DNA of 64,000 bases from Cymodocea nodosa. Taxonomy: Eukaryota; Streptophyta; Magnoliopsida; Alismatales; Cymodoceaceae. The translations under genes were made by a program, and so were the position numbers. The DNA lies in NCBI GenBank assembly GCA_036874045.1, contig CM072337.1:3596001-3660000 (forward strand), read 5' to 3'. The notes beneath the pieces are model-generated. The model had not been told where the DNA came from, ran no database searches, and worked only from the letters and a program-made list of their open reading frames with translations. Positions 1-11,416 of the stretch are shown here, in pieces (position 1 is the first letter of the stretch; the number at the start of each line of letters is the position of its first letter).

Positions 1-127
1 AAGTATTTATATCAGTAAGCTTTTTCTATATTAATTGATGATTTTAATTTCTTTTCACAAGCAATAGTAATTGAGCAAATATAATTACTTTCGTTCAGCA
101 CACATCATCAAAACAAAATACTCAACA
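1..127 (-). repeat. Fragment of R1-family copia LTR
   Basis: These bases match the inner end of the R1 LTR near 8545-8674, including the terminal tactcaaca, with few differences. The polypurine tract and about 370 bases that follow this LTR in R1 are missing here, so the LTR end is followed after a short filler (128-160) by the tail of ORF X. It is the remnant of a separate minus-oriented R1-family insertion cut by the window edge. Confidence 0.8.
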
Positions 128-260
128 TAAAATTTCGGTAAACATTAATAAGAATGAAAACACATTTATAGTAAAATGTATTGTTCAAATAGTCAAACAA
201 TAAATACAAACATTACATTTTGTATTTAGAAATCAAGTAAACAGACAAATGAGAATACAT

Positions 261-738
261 TTATCTATTCCTCCTTATGATATCAATAATAGCATTACAA
301 ATCTTATCTCCTAGATGCCTAATATCATTTCTGATGTCATTCAACACTACATTTAAGTTAGGAGGTAGCTTGGGTTGCTATTGTACTTGATTTGAATTGT
401 TTTGCTATTGTTGTTGTTTTGTAAGGTCAAGTCTTTGTTGTTGCTGTTGTTGCATTTGTTGGTATTTTTGCAAATCTTTGATACTAAATGCTCTCATGCC
501 TTTAGTTTCAAAGGGTCAGTTAGATAAATTCAATTGGCTTGCAAGAATTTGACATATAGCATCACCAAAAAGTAACTTTGAACTCATATGTTGTAGTTGA
601 TATATGAAAACATCAAACCAATTTATTTGAATTATGTTCAGTATGCCATAAGTTGCATATAAACAACTTCTGCTTACTTCTAGATTATGTCCAACTCTCT
701 GAAATAAATTTGCATGCAGAATATTTACAATAAACCTA
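261..738 (-). pseudogene. ORF X, C-terminal fragment (R1-family copy)
   Basis: Read on the minus strand, this is about 160 codons homologous to the C-terminal third of ORF X in R1 (9157-9640). Visible shared segments are QINWFDVFI, SSKLLFGDAICQ and KGMRAFSIKDLQK, followed by a glutamine-rich tail with two Q-runs and a conserved end, LGDKICNAI. The terminal TAA lies at 261-263, with a few stops inside. The N-terminal part is lost at the junction with the Athila-type LTR near 740-753. The Q-rich tail is longer than in R1. The function of ORF X is unknown; see the entry at 4463. This is a dead fragment. Confidence 0.7.
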
Positions 739-753
739 TGTTTGGTGTGAAAA

Positions 754-2717
754 TCTTGTTTGATTTGTTTTTATATTTGTATTAATAAATTCTTTTAGAA
801 GTAAACAAATAGCTTTTCACACAAATTAGATATTAAGTCCAATTTGTATTTTTAACTACAAGTGCACAGTGTCTATTATATTTGCGTGCAAGTATAGGTC
901 GATCCCATAGAGATTGAGTAGAACTGTGTACTATTTTAATTTTTATATTGGAGTTTATATGTGTTCAGTTAAGCATTTCGTTGAGTTACAATTACTCAAT
1001 GGACGTAGTTCATGGAGTTATGGTTAACTTAACAGACAAACCTCATGGACTTAAGTTAACTTCATGAGCCTACCTTTCCAATTAAATACTGCTATTCATA
1101 GAGGAATTCAGCCACCATTGGGCGATTCCACAGAATGAAAATAACATCAATTAAGCTTTTTAATGTTAGTTAATCTAAGATTTGTCATTAAGTAATACTA
1201 ATATTCAGATACTTCAAATAGTAACCATGAAGATTTTTAATATCCTGTACGAATCAATTTCAGTAAACAATAAAACTATTTTCTATTTTCTGAATCAAAC
1301 AAACATAAAACATTCACATTACTAATAATGATAACATTAATCACAATACAAAACAAACAATACAACATTTTAATACTAAATGTAAAAACAAATAATTAAT
1401 TATTTTTGGTATTTTTGTTTTAATATGTTCTTGAAGATGAGTGAATGGTGAAATGTAAAAATCTCTCTCAATAGTAAGAACTTCCATCACTACATGTGAC
1501 GCGATTACACCATTGAAAACTTAATCGCTTACAGTCTTGCCTCCTCTCCCTATAGAATCATGAACCAACACTTGTAAGTTGATCTCCTCTTTAGTATACT
1601 GGCATCAACCCATAACCAAGGCTAGAAGCTTTACGATCTCTTAAGATATGAATCAGTGCTTGGTGAAAATGGCTTCCCTTCCTGTGACATGATCACTCCT
1701 CACAGTGGTTGTCAATCATTATGTTTGATATGGAATCGACCCGACATCTGGAAAGTATCCTCACAGATCTCTGATGGTTGGTGATTTTGGTGATGGTGTG
1801 GAGCTTTAGGAAACTTTTGACACTTCTTACAATTAGCGTGGTTCTCCACCCACACTCCCTTTGTCTTTCTCCTCTTCTTTTATATTTCTTTTAGTAATAA
1901 CTATTTTTGCTTAAATGATTTGTTAGATTTCCTTCATTCATATCAATGATGGTGATTTCTTCTTCATTCCACGAGTGAATTCCTACGTGATATGTGCAAT
2001 CGTGGTTTTCCTTCAAATTTCTTATTTATACAACTGCTATAGTGGCATGTTAGAAAATAAATGGTCTATGGAGTTAGTGTAATTCAATGGAGTTACTTCG
2101 TTGATTTAACTATAAAACATGTGCAATAAAGAAATAACTTATAAGCTTATAACACTAACACAATATGTTATTTTAGTGTATATTCAAGTAACTCAACGTG
2201 TATAATTATGCTAACTTAACGAGTTATACATGTGTAGTTCATGTGATATAATAAAGCATTTAAATTCAACACATGCATAATTCTAACTTAACAAGTAAGA
2301 GGATATTTTGGATACTTACAAACCTTAACTATCCGATGCTCAAACACATTTTGGATAGTTAGAAGATAACTTACCAAAAATCCACTTAAGTCTTGTATTA
2401 AGGTTACAACATGTGTACTCCAGAAAATAATAAAATATTCTTTAAGCATTTAAAACATAACCGTTTAGTACATGAAATATAACTCTTCGAAATAACAAAC
2501 AATTCAGATACTTAAGAATTTCAAAGACTTGTAACTCACCGATAGTTTAGAAATGTACCTAATTAACACTAATTCCCTGAAATTATGTAGATTCTTCCAT
2601 TAAGGCATATAATAGTGCAATTATAACATAATGGCTTAATTCTCATATGATAAGCTAAATATTATGCAATTAACCATCATTTAACCCTTAATATTATGCA
2701 CTTTTTCATTCTAAACA
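754..2717 (-). repeat. Athila-type LTR, minus orientation, 3' end truncated
   Basis: On the minus strand the LTR starts tgtttagaatgaaaaagtgc at 2717 and matches the complete copies at 29507-31495 and 41341-43306. Its distal end (lower coordinates) stops about 50 bases short of the usual end, where it meets the ORF X fragment. A polypurine tract sits directly outside its 5' edge, so this was the 3' LTR of a minus-oriented Athila-like element. There is no coding sequence in sense. The middle, at about 1560-1850, holds the GC-richer island with an antisense reading frame described at 38766. Confidence 0.85.
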
Positions 2718-2731
2718 CTTCCCCCATACTT
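2718..2731 (-). other. Polypurine tract of Athila-type element
   Basis: The minus strand reads aagtatgggggaag immediately before the LTR start TGTTTAG. This is the expected position of the plus-strand primer next to a 3' LTR. The same tract precedes the LTR at 29507. Confidence 0.8.
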
Positions 2732-3648
2732 AACTTTTGCTAGTCCCTTAGTAAACTACTAAGATCTAACTAGTTAGTCTTTCTAAAGTGCTAGAACTAA
2801 TTCTTCATTTTGTATCTTCAGAATACATAGATTAGATTAATGTAAAGATATTCAGTATTAATTCAGTAATCTAATTTAACATTGTTTTCTCCTCTCCAAC
2901 CTACAAATATATTTAAAATGTATGTAAATTACATATAAAATATACTAGCATCACATAAGTGGTGATTATATTATCAATTTTCTTTTCAAACATCTATTAT
3001 CCTAAATTTCCCAATATGATTTCTACAATAAATTTCAACTACATACGAATCAAAACACAATCCAACTCATTATGATTAAAACAAGCAGAATAATTAATTA
3101 TATCTCAAATCAACAACTTCAAAAGTCTAATTTAGATTCATACTTCAGTAATCATAAATAATAGAAAATATACTCAATTCAAAAGATTTCTATATTTTCA
3201 CAAAACGCTTTTATCTTTTCAAAACAGTATATACATATTTTTACTTTAAAAGTTAATTTGAAAAGCTTGAATCATACAAGAGCTTTCTAGTGTACCTATG
3301 TATCGAGCTTTCAGTCAACAATCTCAGATCTGATCAGGATCTTAGGTTACCAGATTTAAAGAGTCATTTTTCAGGTCAACAATCCTTACATATCTATTTG
3401 CTCAAATACAAAAGGCTTGTGATCAAACAAATTAATAAACTCTCAAAGTTTCTCTTTTTTCCTCTTTTTTTTTTCCAACATAGTATATATATGTATTTCA
3501 TTAATATAGATGCAATAAAACACAAATCTCATATAATCCTACTTTTATAATTTACTGAAAACATGAATCAATATCAATAAGCTCATACTTTTGTTGTAGT
3601 TTAATAAGATTTACATGTAAATCATTGTACAAGTTTAATCAATCAATA
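2732..3648 (-). repeat. 3' tail (module M) of Athila-type element
   Basis: This is about 0.9 kb of AT-rich noncoding DNA between the polypurine tract and the junction with unit P. It is the inverted counterpart of 28567-29492, and its distal part is shared with 11945-12717 inside copia R1. All three copies end at the same point, reading caagtttaatcaatcaa on the + strand. A minus-strand acceptor-like site (ttgtag followed by gttgg) lies near 2900. I see no protein in it; short reading frames here are not conserved between copies. Confidence 0.7.
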
Positions 3649-3666
3649 CTCCATTGAGGTAACTGT

Positions 3667-4770
3667 AACTCAATGAAGTACTGTAGTTAAGTCCACAAAC
3701 TTAGTCCATGGAGTTATCCGTAACTCCACAAAGAGGTAAGTGAGAGAGCGAGAGTTTGTGCAGGAAAATGACCCGATTACCTGCTAAAAACTTAGGGTTT
3801 ATTTATACTAAAACTTAGGATTTAGGGGCATTATCTGTAGAATCATTTAGAACTTAGAATAATAGATATTAGAGCGATTTCATTCCATTCTGTCACACCA
3901 CGAAGACAAGATGACGCTAGAGTTTTGGGAAGAAATAGACACCACGAGATTTCTTAGAGAATCAGAAGAATGGCATACGAGACAAAAGATCAGGAACACG
4001 AGGGAAAAAGAACTCCAGAAGGTAGAATTTGACATTTTCTACTAGAGGAAAGTCTTAGTAGATTTAAATATTACCATACCTCAGATTGTAGAGACTAGGA
4101 TTAAAGTAGCAATAGAAGTTGCAGTAAATAGAGAAAGAAAAATCAGGCCAAATAACGAAGTTTCCCTAGAATTGATCCAACGCAAGTCTAGAGTATGGTT
4201 CGTACGACATATTGGTGGAACTCAATGAAGTACTGTAGTTAAGTCCACAAACTTAGTCCATGGAGTTATCCGTAACTCCACAAAGAGGTAAGTGAGAGAG
4301 CGAGAGTTTGTGCAGGAAAATGACCCGATTACCTGCTAAAAACTTAGGGTTTATTTATACTAAAACTTAGGATTTAGGGGCATTATCTGTAGAATCATTT
4401 AGAACTTAGAATAATAGATATTAGAGCGATTTCATTCCATTCTGTCACACCACGAAGACAAGATGACGCTAGAGTTTTGGGAAGAAATAGACACCACGAG
4501 ATTTCTTAGAGAATCAGAAGAATGGCATACGAGACAAAAGATCAGGAACACGAGGGAAAAAGAACTCCAGAAGGTAGAATTTGACATTTTCTACTAGAGG
4601 AAAGTCTTAGTAGATTTAAATATTACCATACCTCAGATTGTAGAGACTAGGATTAAAGTAGCAATAGAAGTTGCAGTAAATAGAGAAAGAAAAATCAGGC
4701 CAAATAACGAAGTTTCCCTAGAATTGATCCAACGCAAGTCTAGAGTATGGTTCGTACGACATATTGGTGG
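3667..4770 (+). repeat. Direct tandem duplication of 552 bp
   Basis: Bases 3667-4218 and 4219-4770 appear identical by eye; each runs from aactcaatgaagtactg to acatattggtgg. The unit contains leader DNA plus the first about 100 codons of ORF X, so the start codon occurs twice (3911 and 4463). Unit P copy B at 45475-46040 has only one. Since the surrounding repeats differ from their relatives by several percent, the duplication must be recent, or an assembly artefact. Confidence 0.9.
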
Positions 4771-6676
4771 ACATGCCTAGTGGGCAATTTGGGAGCAATA
4801 GAGGAAAGCAGTTAAAGAACTAGTGGCAGAAATGCTAGCTGTAACTACAGAACAAGCTGGATCTTTAGTTCCACCAATAGAGCCATTACCACAAATAACA
4901 TTTGTTTGGCTGAGAACTAAAGAAGTGGATAAAGAGTTTGCTAGCTTGGTCAAAACAACAAAAGACCAAGGAGATGATGAAGAAATGGCTATGGCCAAAG
5001 CACATATTCTATATGATGCCATAAAGAAAAGGTAGACTAAAGAAAAGTTGAGGGCCTAGTATAAAATTAAAGTAGAATAGCATTAGGAAGCAACTAGATC
5101 ACTGGCTACAAAAGAAATGGAAGCTGGTCCTTCGAGACTAGTAGTTATAAAAAAAGTAAAACAGGAAGAGCTAGTACCTATGGCTCAAGGGCCTATAGAG
5201 CCTATTTTTGTAGATTTAATCTTAAAGGAAGAAGAGGAAGACTAGGCACAGCTATTTAGAAGAAGAAAAGGAAAAGAGATAGTGCTTGAAGCTCCTGTAG
5301 AGATTAAAACTAAGCTGAAAATATCAAAAGGATCTGTAGAGCCCATTTTTGTAGACCTGCTATCCAAATTTGAGGAGGAGCAGGAGTAGTAGCAGCAAGA
5401 GCAAAGAGAAGAAGAAAAATAAGCTAAAATTAGTTTGCAGCCTATACAAACAAAAGAAACTGAAATTAGGGAAAAAGTTGATTTGCTCGTGATTCCATCC
5501 CAATCTACCATAGAATTAGAAAGAACAGTGATAATGTAGATTGGTAGTTAGGAGGAAGAAGAAAGAGAAGAAATTGAACAAGAGTAGAAGGAACAAGAAG
5601 GAAATATCTCGACAGATTCCATTGAAGAGGGAGAAACTCTTCAGGAAATTTTAGAGAGGATTCAAGAAAAAAGAGTGGAGAGTTCTACCGACTCTCCACC
5701 ACAGATAGAAAGAGAGGCTGAAATGCAGAAATCTCCAGATCATTTCCATCAAATTCAAGTTCAGCATATTGAGGAGGAAATTAAAGAACAAACCCCTCTA
5801 GAGCAACAAATTCAAATTCTTAACCCAGCTAAAGCAACAGTTCTGAATGAAGTACACTTTTGGAGTCAAGAAGCATATAATAAATATCAAGAGATTAGGG
5901 GTTATGATATTATATGTAGTAGACCAGTAAACTAGAACGATATGTAGGAAATTAAAAAATTATTCGAATTCCAGGGTCTACTACAATTTATTTCTCAATA
6001 GAGAGGGCATGCAGTATATGAGAATTTAGTACCCTATTTTTATGCAAACTTAAGAGAAGAAGAAGGAAAGTTAATTTCCAACGTGGAGCAAGCTGATGTA
6101 CAAATAACATCAGAGCTTCTCCACAACATTTTAGGATTTAAAAATGAAGGGTTAGAAATTCTGGAAAGCACAACTGTATTTGAGTGGATAGAATAGATAA
6201 TAAAGGACTGTTTAGTTATCAATCCTGGTGTGTCATTATTAAAGAAACTGAAGCACTTAAATGGTAAAGCACACATAGTAGCTAACATTTTGATTAAAAA
6301 TGTCTACCAATGGCAAGGCCATGATATTGAACTTAGTCAATTTGTTAAATAGGCTACATATGCAGTTGTGAATAGAATTCAAATTAATTGGTACAAAGTT
6401 TTTATCTCCAAGTTGAGAGTAGCAAAGAAGAAATTATTTTATGGAGATCTGATTCCAGTATTGATGGTGGACAATATTGACTTCACGAAATGGACATCCA
6501 AAAAGATAAGATCTAGAGCCATTTTAGTGAAAGAATACAGAAATTACAATGCTGCAGTTGTTGAGGTATCTATACCTTCTAGAGACATAATTGGAGCTTT
6601 TGAATGAATAAATCAATTAGAGCAACAACTACAAAAGCTCTAGAAGGAAGTAGATGAACTTAGGAAAAAGGACTAA
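4463..6676 (+). pseudogene. ORF X of unit P, copy A (single frame, many TAG stops)
   Basis: One unbroken frame of 737 codons runs from ATG 4463 to TAA 6674-6676 with no frameshift but 21 internal stops: 19 TAG, one TAA, one TGA. Copy B (45730-47956) has Gln at about seven of these sites and Trp at about three, so most are decayed sense codons. The N-terminal 100 residues begin MTLEFWEE. A long acidic, Glu/Gln-rich low-complexity middle follows (about residues 190-430), then a folded-looking C-terminal domain (about 450-700) with FWSQEAYNKYQEI, LFEFQGL, a conserved NRIQINW, and a charged end, VDELRKKD. It resembles the kind of ORF often labelled putative plant transposon protein; that label is from memory and gives no function. 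It lies about 1.2 kb (excluding R1) upstream of a capsid-type gag on the same strand. Not functional as it stands. Confidence 0.7.
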
Positions 6677-7163
6677 ATGTATTGTTTGTCTACTTATATT
6701 TGTATTGAAAAATGTCTGACTGTATGTAAATGTAAACTATTTATATAAATAAATGAATGAATTTCAGATGTTTTTGAATTCGTGTTTTAGAATGAATAAG
6801 ATAATTGATGATTGTATTGAATATTATATAACTGTTTAAAGATGTGCAAGACTGTTTAAAAGTTTTACAATTTTATAAATGACATGATTAAATGCACGAT
6901 AATTGGTTAATGCTTGAATATATCTACATGCTGAAAAGTAAAATGTAAATTCTGCATAACAGGAAATAAACTATAAGTTAAATATGCATATAATGTTTAG
7001 ATTTAAGTGAGTTAAATTAGAAACTGCATTAATGACATGTATTTAACTTTATTTAAGTTGACAAAATGCAGAGAAAAAAAAAATATATAGAAGTTAATAC
7101 AAGGAGTAAGTTTTAGAAAAATTTGCTAAGTGTTAACTCAACGAAGTAAGTCCATTGAGTTAA
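6677..7163 (+). other. Noncoding spacer of unit P, interrupted by R1
   Basis: AT-rich DNA after ORF X, homologous to 47957-48435 of copy B. I see no gene. It ends in a GTTGAGTTA-type motif at 7153-7163, into which R1 inserted; the spacer resumes at 26726. Confidence 0.75.
7159..7163. repeat. Target site duplication of R1 (GTTAA), left
   Basis: GTTAA directly precedes the R1 LTR start and is repeated directly after its other end at 26721-26725. An exact 5-bp duplication fits LTR retrotransposon integration. Confidence 0.9.
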
Positions 7164-8674
7164 TGTAGAATTGTATGGCTACACAAGAGGGGGGTGAATT
7201 GTGTTTTTCAACATTTTTGATTATAATTGAAACTCCAAAACTCAAAAACAAGTCGAGACATTGTTTTCATAAAATCATTTTTATTCAAGGTTTCAATTAT
7301 AATATACAATTCAATTCTTCTTAGAAATTGTAGATGCAATTATATATCGAGACCATGTTTCATCAATACAATTTCATAACTACAAACAGAGAAAACTAAT
7401 TTGCAGAATTTAAAATATTTCTCCCTATTTGAGATCTTTCTTATTCTTCTTCTTTCTCTTCTTCAACAATTCTTTAGTGACAAATATCTGACTTTCTCTA
7501 CTTCACCGAATTTGCTTTCTTTTGATACATTAGATCTTCAGTGACATAAATCTTACCTTTTTCTGCTTCACTGAATTTTCTTCCACCTAAGAGCTTTTCC
7601 CCGAAAGGTGTTTTTGATCCCTGAAAAGATTTTTCATTTGGTGTGTAGGGATAACTGATCAACGAGAATTCTATGCCTTTTATACTATATTTTCACTTCA
7701 TGCATATCTTCCACGTTTAATCACTATTAGTTTTCCACTTCTTCACGTCTTCTCTTTTTCCTTCATCGAAATACACACGTTCTAACGCACATTTATATTT
7801 CGAATTTTCTTCAATCATCAATCTTGGATCTCTTAAAAATTTCCTGTAAAATAAACTTTCTCGTCCAAAAATTTTTCATCAAGTGTAATAATAAGTTGTG
7901 TTAATATTAACTAAATGAGTAAAATAAGTACATATATAACTTAATGTTTCTAACTTAATGAGTTTCTCATGTGACAACTTACATGACAAGTACTGTAGCT
8001 AACTCAACGAACCAACTTTGTTGTGTTATAGATAACTCAATGAATCAGTAATAAACAAATGTTTTTATAATAAGAATTTTACCACGTGCAAAAGTAACAA
8101 CTTAAGTTTATAACGCTTACCTAACACATTGCCTTAGTGTTCAATATAGCAACTCAACGTGTTTAGTTATGTTAACTTAACGAGTTAAACATGTGCACCT
8201 CATAAGATACGATATAACATTTGTAACCTTTAATTCACCATGTGTACAACACTAACGTAACGAGTTCGTCTCTTCTTTTACTCACTAACTTAACGAGTTC
8301 TCACGTGACCTATTTTAACCTTTAAGACTCTAACTTAATGATTTCTCATGTGATCTCTATACAAATAACACTCTAACTTAACGAGTTATCTAAACGTGCA
8401 CTATTCATGATACAAAAAATATAATTTTAAAACATACCATATTTTTCAATAAAAACACACATTAACTTAACGTTTAGTTAAATGAGAAATTAATGCAACG
8501 AAATGACTAGTTATTTAACTTAATATAATTTCAGATCCAATACAAATAGGTATTTATATTAGTAAGCTTTTTCTATATTAATTGATGTTTTTAATTTCTT
8601 TTCACAAGCAATAGTAATTGAGCAAATATGATTACTTTCATTCAGCACACATCATCAAAACAAAATACTCAACA
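7164..8674 (-). repeat. R1 LTR (3' LTR in element orientation)
   Basis: It begins tgtagaattgtatgg and ends tactcaaca on the + strand; its partner is 25195-26720. On the minus strand a TATA box reads TATAAAAGG at 7676-7684. The half upstream of TATA (7900-8520) is dense in TAACTCAACG and ACTTAACGAGTTA motifs. Confidence 0.92.
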
Positions 8675-8690
8675 ATCTCCCCCTTTTTAA
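8675..8690 (-). other. Polypurine tract of R1
   Basis: The minus strand reads aaaaagggggagat directly against the LTR edge. The same tract abuts the LTRs of R2 (19260) and R3 (51287). Confidence 0.85.
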
Positions 8691-9156
8691 TGATGACAAA
8701 ACCATATTAAATCAATTATGAAATATATAACTCAACAAAGCACCTTCGTTGGGTTAATTTTTAATTCAACAAACAAGTTTGTTGACTTAAATTGACTTAA
8801 GCTTATTTCTATTATTTGTGTAAAAATTCACCTCTCAAAAATAAAACTTTCAGATGTCAATAATTTTTCTTTCAGATTACATTATCATCTGTCAGATTAC
8901 AATAACCACATAAATATTATCTCCCTTTATAATATATGCAATTAAAAACATAATCATCTTCTACATTTCTCCCCCTTTTTGTCATTAATCAAAAAGATGA
9001 TTACACAATATATAAATCAAGAGATAAGTGTATACAGCTCAACTTTATGTAAACATAAATAAGAATTGAACCATTTACAGAAAAATGTATTGTTCAAACA
9101 ATCAAACAATAAATACAAACATTACATTTTGTATTCAGAAACAAGCAAACAGACAT
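8691..9156 (-). other. R1 3' untranslated stretch
   Basis: About 470 bp of AT-rich DNA between the ORF X stop and the PPT. It has a second, unexplained pyrimidine run on the + strand near 8967-8985 that resembles another polypurine tract. I see no gene. Confidence 0.6.
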
Positions 9157-11416
9157 TTATCTATCCCTCCTAAGTATATCACTTATAGCATTACATATTT
9201 TATCTCCTAGATGCCTAATATCATTTCTCATTTCGTTAAGCACATCATCTATGGAAGGAGGTAGCTGAGGTTGCTATTCTACTCAAACTGAATAACTTGG
9301 CTATTGTGGTTGTATTTGTTTTGTACAATCAGGTTGTTGTTGTTGTCATTGAGGTTAATGCATGGCCTGCAATTTTTGCAAATCTTTTACACTAAAAGCT
9401 CTCATGCCTTTAGTTTTAGAGGGCTAGTTAGATAAATTTAATTGGTTTGCAAGAAGTCTACATACAGCATCACCAAAAAATAACTTTGAGCTCATATGCT
9501 GTAGTTGAGAAATGAAAACATCAAACCAATTGATTTGAATTCTATTCAACAGGCCATAAGTTGCATATAAACAGCTTTTGCTGACTTCCATATTATGTCC
9601 GACTCTCTAAAATAAATTAGCATGTAATATATTTGCAATAAACCTTGCCTCTACATTTAGATTTTCCATTAATCTCATTTCAGTATATACATTTGGAATC
9701 TTTGATAGCAAGTGAATGATCCATTCCTGTTGTCTAATCATGTCAAATTTGTTAGTTACAACAACACCTTCATTCTTCAATCCCAAAACTTCAAAAATTA
9801 ATTCAGGAGACAATGTGAACTCATGTTGATTTATTTGAGTTTTCAATATATTGTCATTCTTGACCAAATTGCTATAAAAAGCTGCAATAAGCTCTTTGTA
9901 TTGTTTCCATTTTGTTCCAACTAGCAAGAATTGAATGAGGTCTTGAAACTCAAATAGATCTCTTATTTCCATCAAATTTCTAAACTTTATTGGTCGAGCA
10001 TGCAGAATCTGACATGTAATCAGATTATTGTATTTCTACATTGCTTCCTTAGATCTAAAATGAATTGAATTACCTTGAATTTGTAATACTCTATACAAAG
10101 AAGGTGATACCTGAAGCCTTGATTTAGAATTTAATTCATCTTCAGGAACCTCTTCTTCAAAATGAATGTCATGTTGTTCCTCTAAGAAATTATTTTCTTG
10201 AAGCTACATATGTAAGCTTGATTCTTCAACTTCAATAGTGTAAGGAACATCTTCAATATGCTCTACATTCATTAGTTCAGTCTCTATAGAATGTTCAGAG
10301 TTCAATTTTTCCACAAATTCTACAGCTGGTGTATTTGTCTGTAATTGTTCAACAGATATCTCCATTGATACATGTTGTGAATTCTCATACTTTGCTTCTA
10401 TAGATTTTGAAGAAGGCTGATTGACATTTAGCTCTTCTGGAGTCTTTACTTTTTCAATATCCACTACTCCAAACAATTCAGCTTGTGAACTAGTTACTGC
10501 CTCAACATTTTCAATTATATCTACAATAACTTGTTCTATGTCAGTTGCCTGATACTCTGATTATTCAATTACTGCATCATTAGGGCTTGAACTAATAGAA
10601 AAACTTGAACTTATATTTGACTTGGATTTCTTTTCAAGTTTTCTAGCAAGAGAAAATAAAGTCTCATTATCTTCATCAGTTTCTATATGCTCGAAACTAA
10701 TGAGTTTTTCAGATGCAAGAAAAGGAACAATGTCTAGACGTACATTGTCCTTTGGAAATAAATGCTCATCTGATTTTTCTTTTCCAACAGACTTTGTTTC
10801 CTCAAACCTAATTTTTCTGATTTTTCTTCTTCTATAACACATCTATTTCTCTTCTTCAAGTATTGCTGTTTTCTTTTGAAATTGTTCCATAAAAGTTTTC
10901 TGTTTTAATTCTTCTAAGGCACTTTCTATTGCAATTGCCTTTCGAAGACCTTCAACCTTTCTTTTATCCACAACAATATTTGTTTATTTTTCTTTTGAAT
11001 ACAAAGGAGTAGGAATAACAGATTCATGTTCTTCCTCAAATGCATGTAGGCGTGTACCACTTATAGGTGTTTGAGGAATTCTAGTTGATGTACCTACACC
11101 TTTTTCCATATATTTTGCATATTGTTGTAAAAAATGCAATTTCAGCACACTTTATTCTATATTCTCTATCAAACTTGCTTCAAATACCCATGTATTTAAT
11201 ACTTTCATCAATGTTATGAAGCTCTAATCTAACTTCATTCAGTATTCCTTTAGGAAAGAAGTATTCACTATAAATTTTTGCTAACCTTTTGTCTACTTGA
11301 AGTATTTTCTTAAATTAAGCTCATGGAACTCCATCATTATCTATTTCTTTTCCTTTTCCATCTCCTTTGCTTTTGTCTTTTCCTCTACCACAACCTTTGT
11401 AATACTTGGAGACCAT
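9157..11416 (-). pseudogene. ORF X of copia element R1 (env-like position)
   Basis: It runs from ATG 11414-11416 to TAA 9157-9159 on the minus strand, about 750 codons. One frameshift lies in a T-run near 11137, and there are about 15 stops of mixed type (7 TAG, 4 TAA, 4 TGA). The N-terminus is Lys/Gly-rich, the middle acidic, and the C-terminal domain aligns with ORF X of gypsy unit P: FRSKEAM with FWSQEAY, EIRDLFEFQDL with EIKELFKFQGL, GLKNEG with GLKNDG, NRIQINWFDVF with NRIQVNWCQVF. The tail is Gln-rich and ends LGDKICNAI. It lies downstream of RNase H, where Sireviruses and Athila carry an env-like ORF. I see no signal peptide or convincing membrane span, so env function is not supported. 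Its role is unknown. Confidence 0.7.

Noticed and set aside
3290-3550. Small protein gene in the Athila tail (also near 12353-12541)
   Set aside because: The frame is interrupted or shifted in the inverted copy at 28567-29492, and composition is that of AT-rich noncoding DNA.
4463-6676. A genetic code in which TAG is read as an amino acid, or systematic read-through
   Set aside because: R1 gag-pol has mixed stop types, several TAGs correspond to Trp and others to Gln in sister copies, and stop positions mostly differ between copies. Decay of CAG and TGG codons explains this more simply.
9157-11416. ORF X of R1 as an envelope protein
   Set aside because: Its position is env-like, but I see no signal peptide or convincing membrane-spanning segment, and the same protein occurs upstream of gag in unit P. 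Position alone is not enough.
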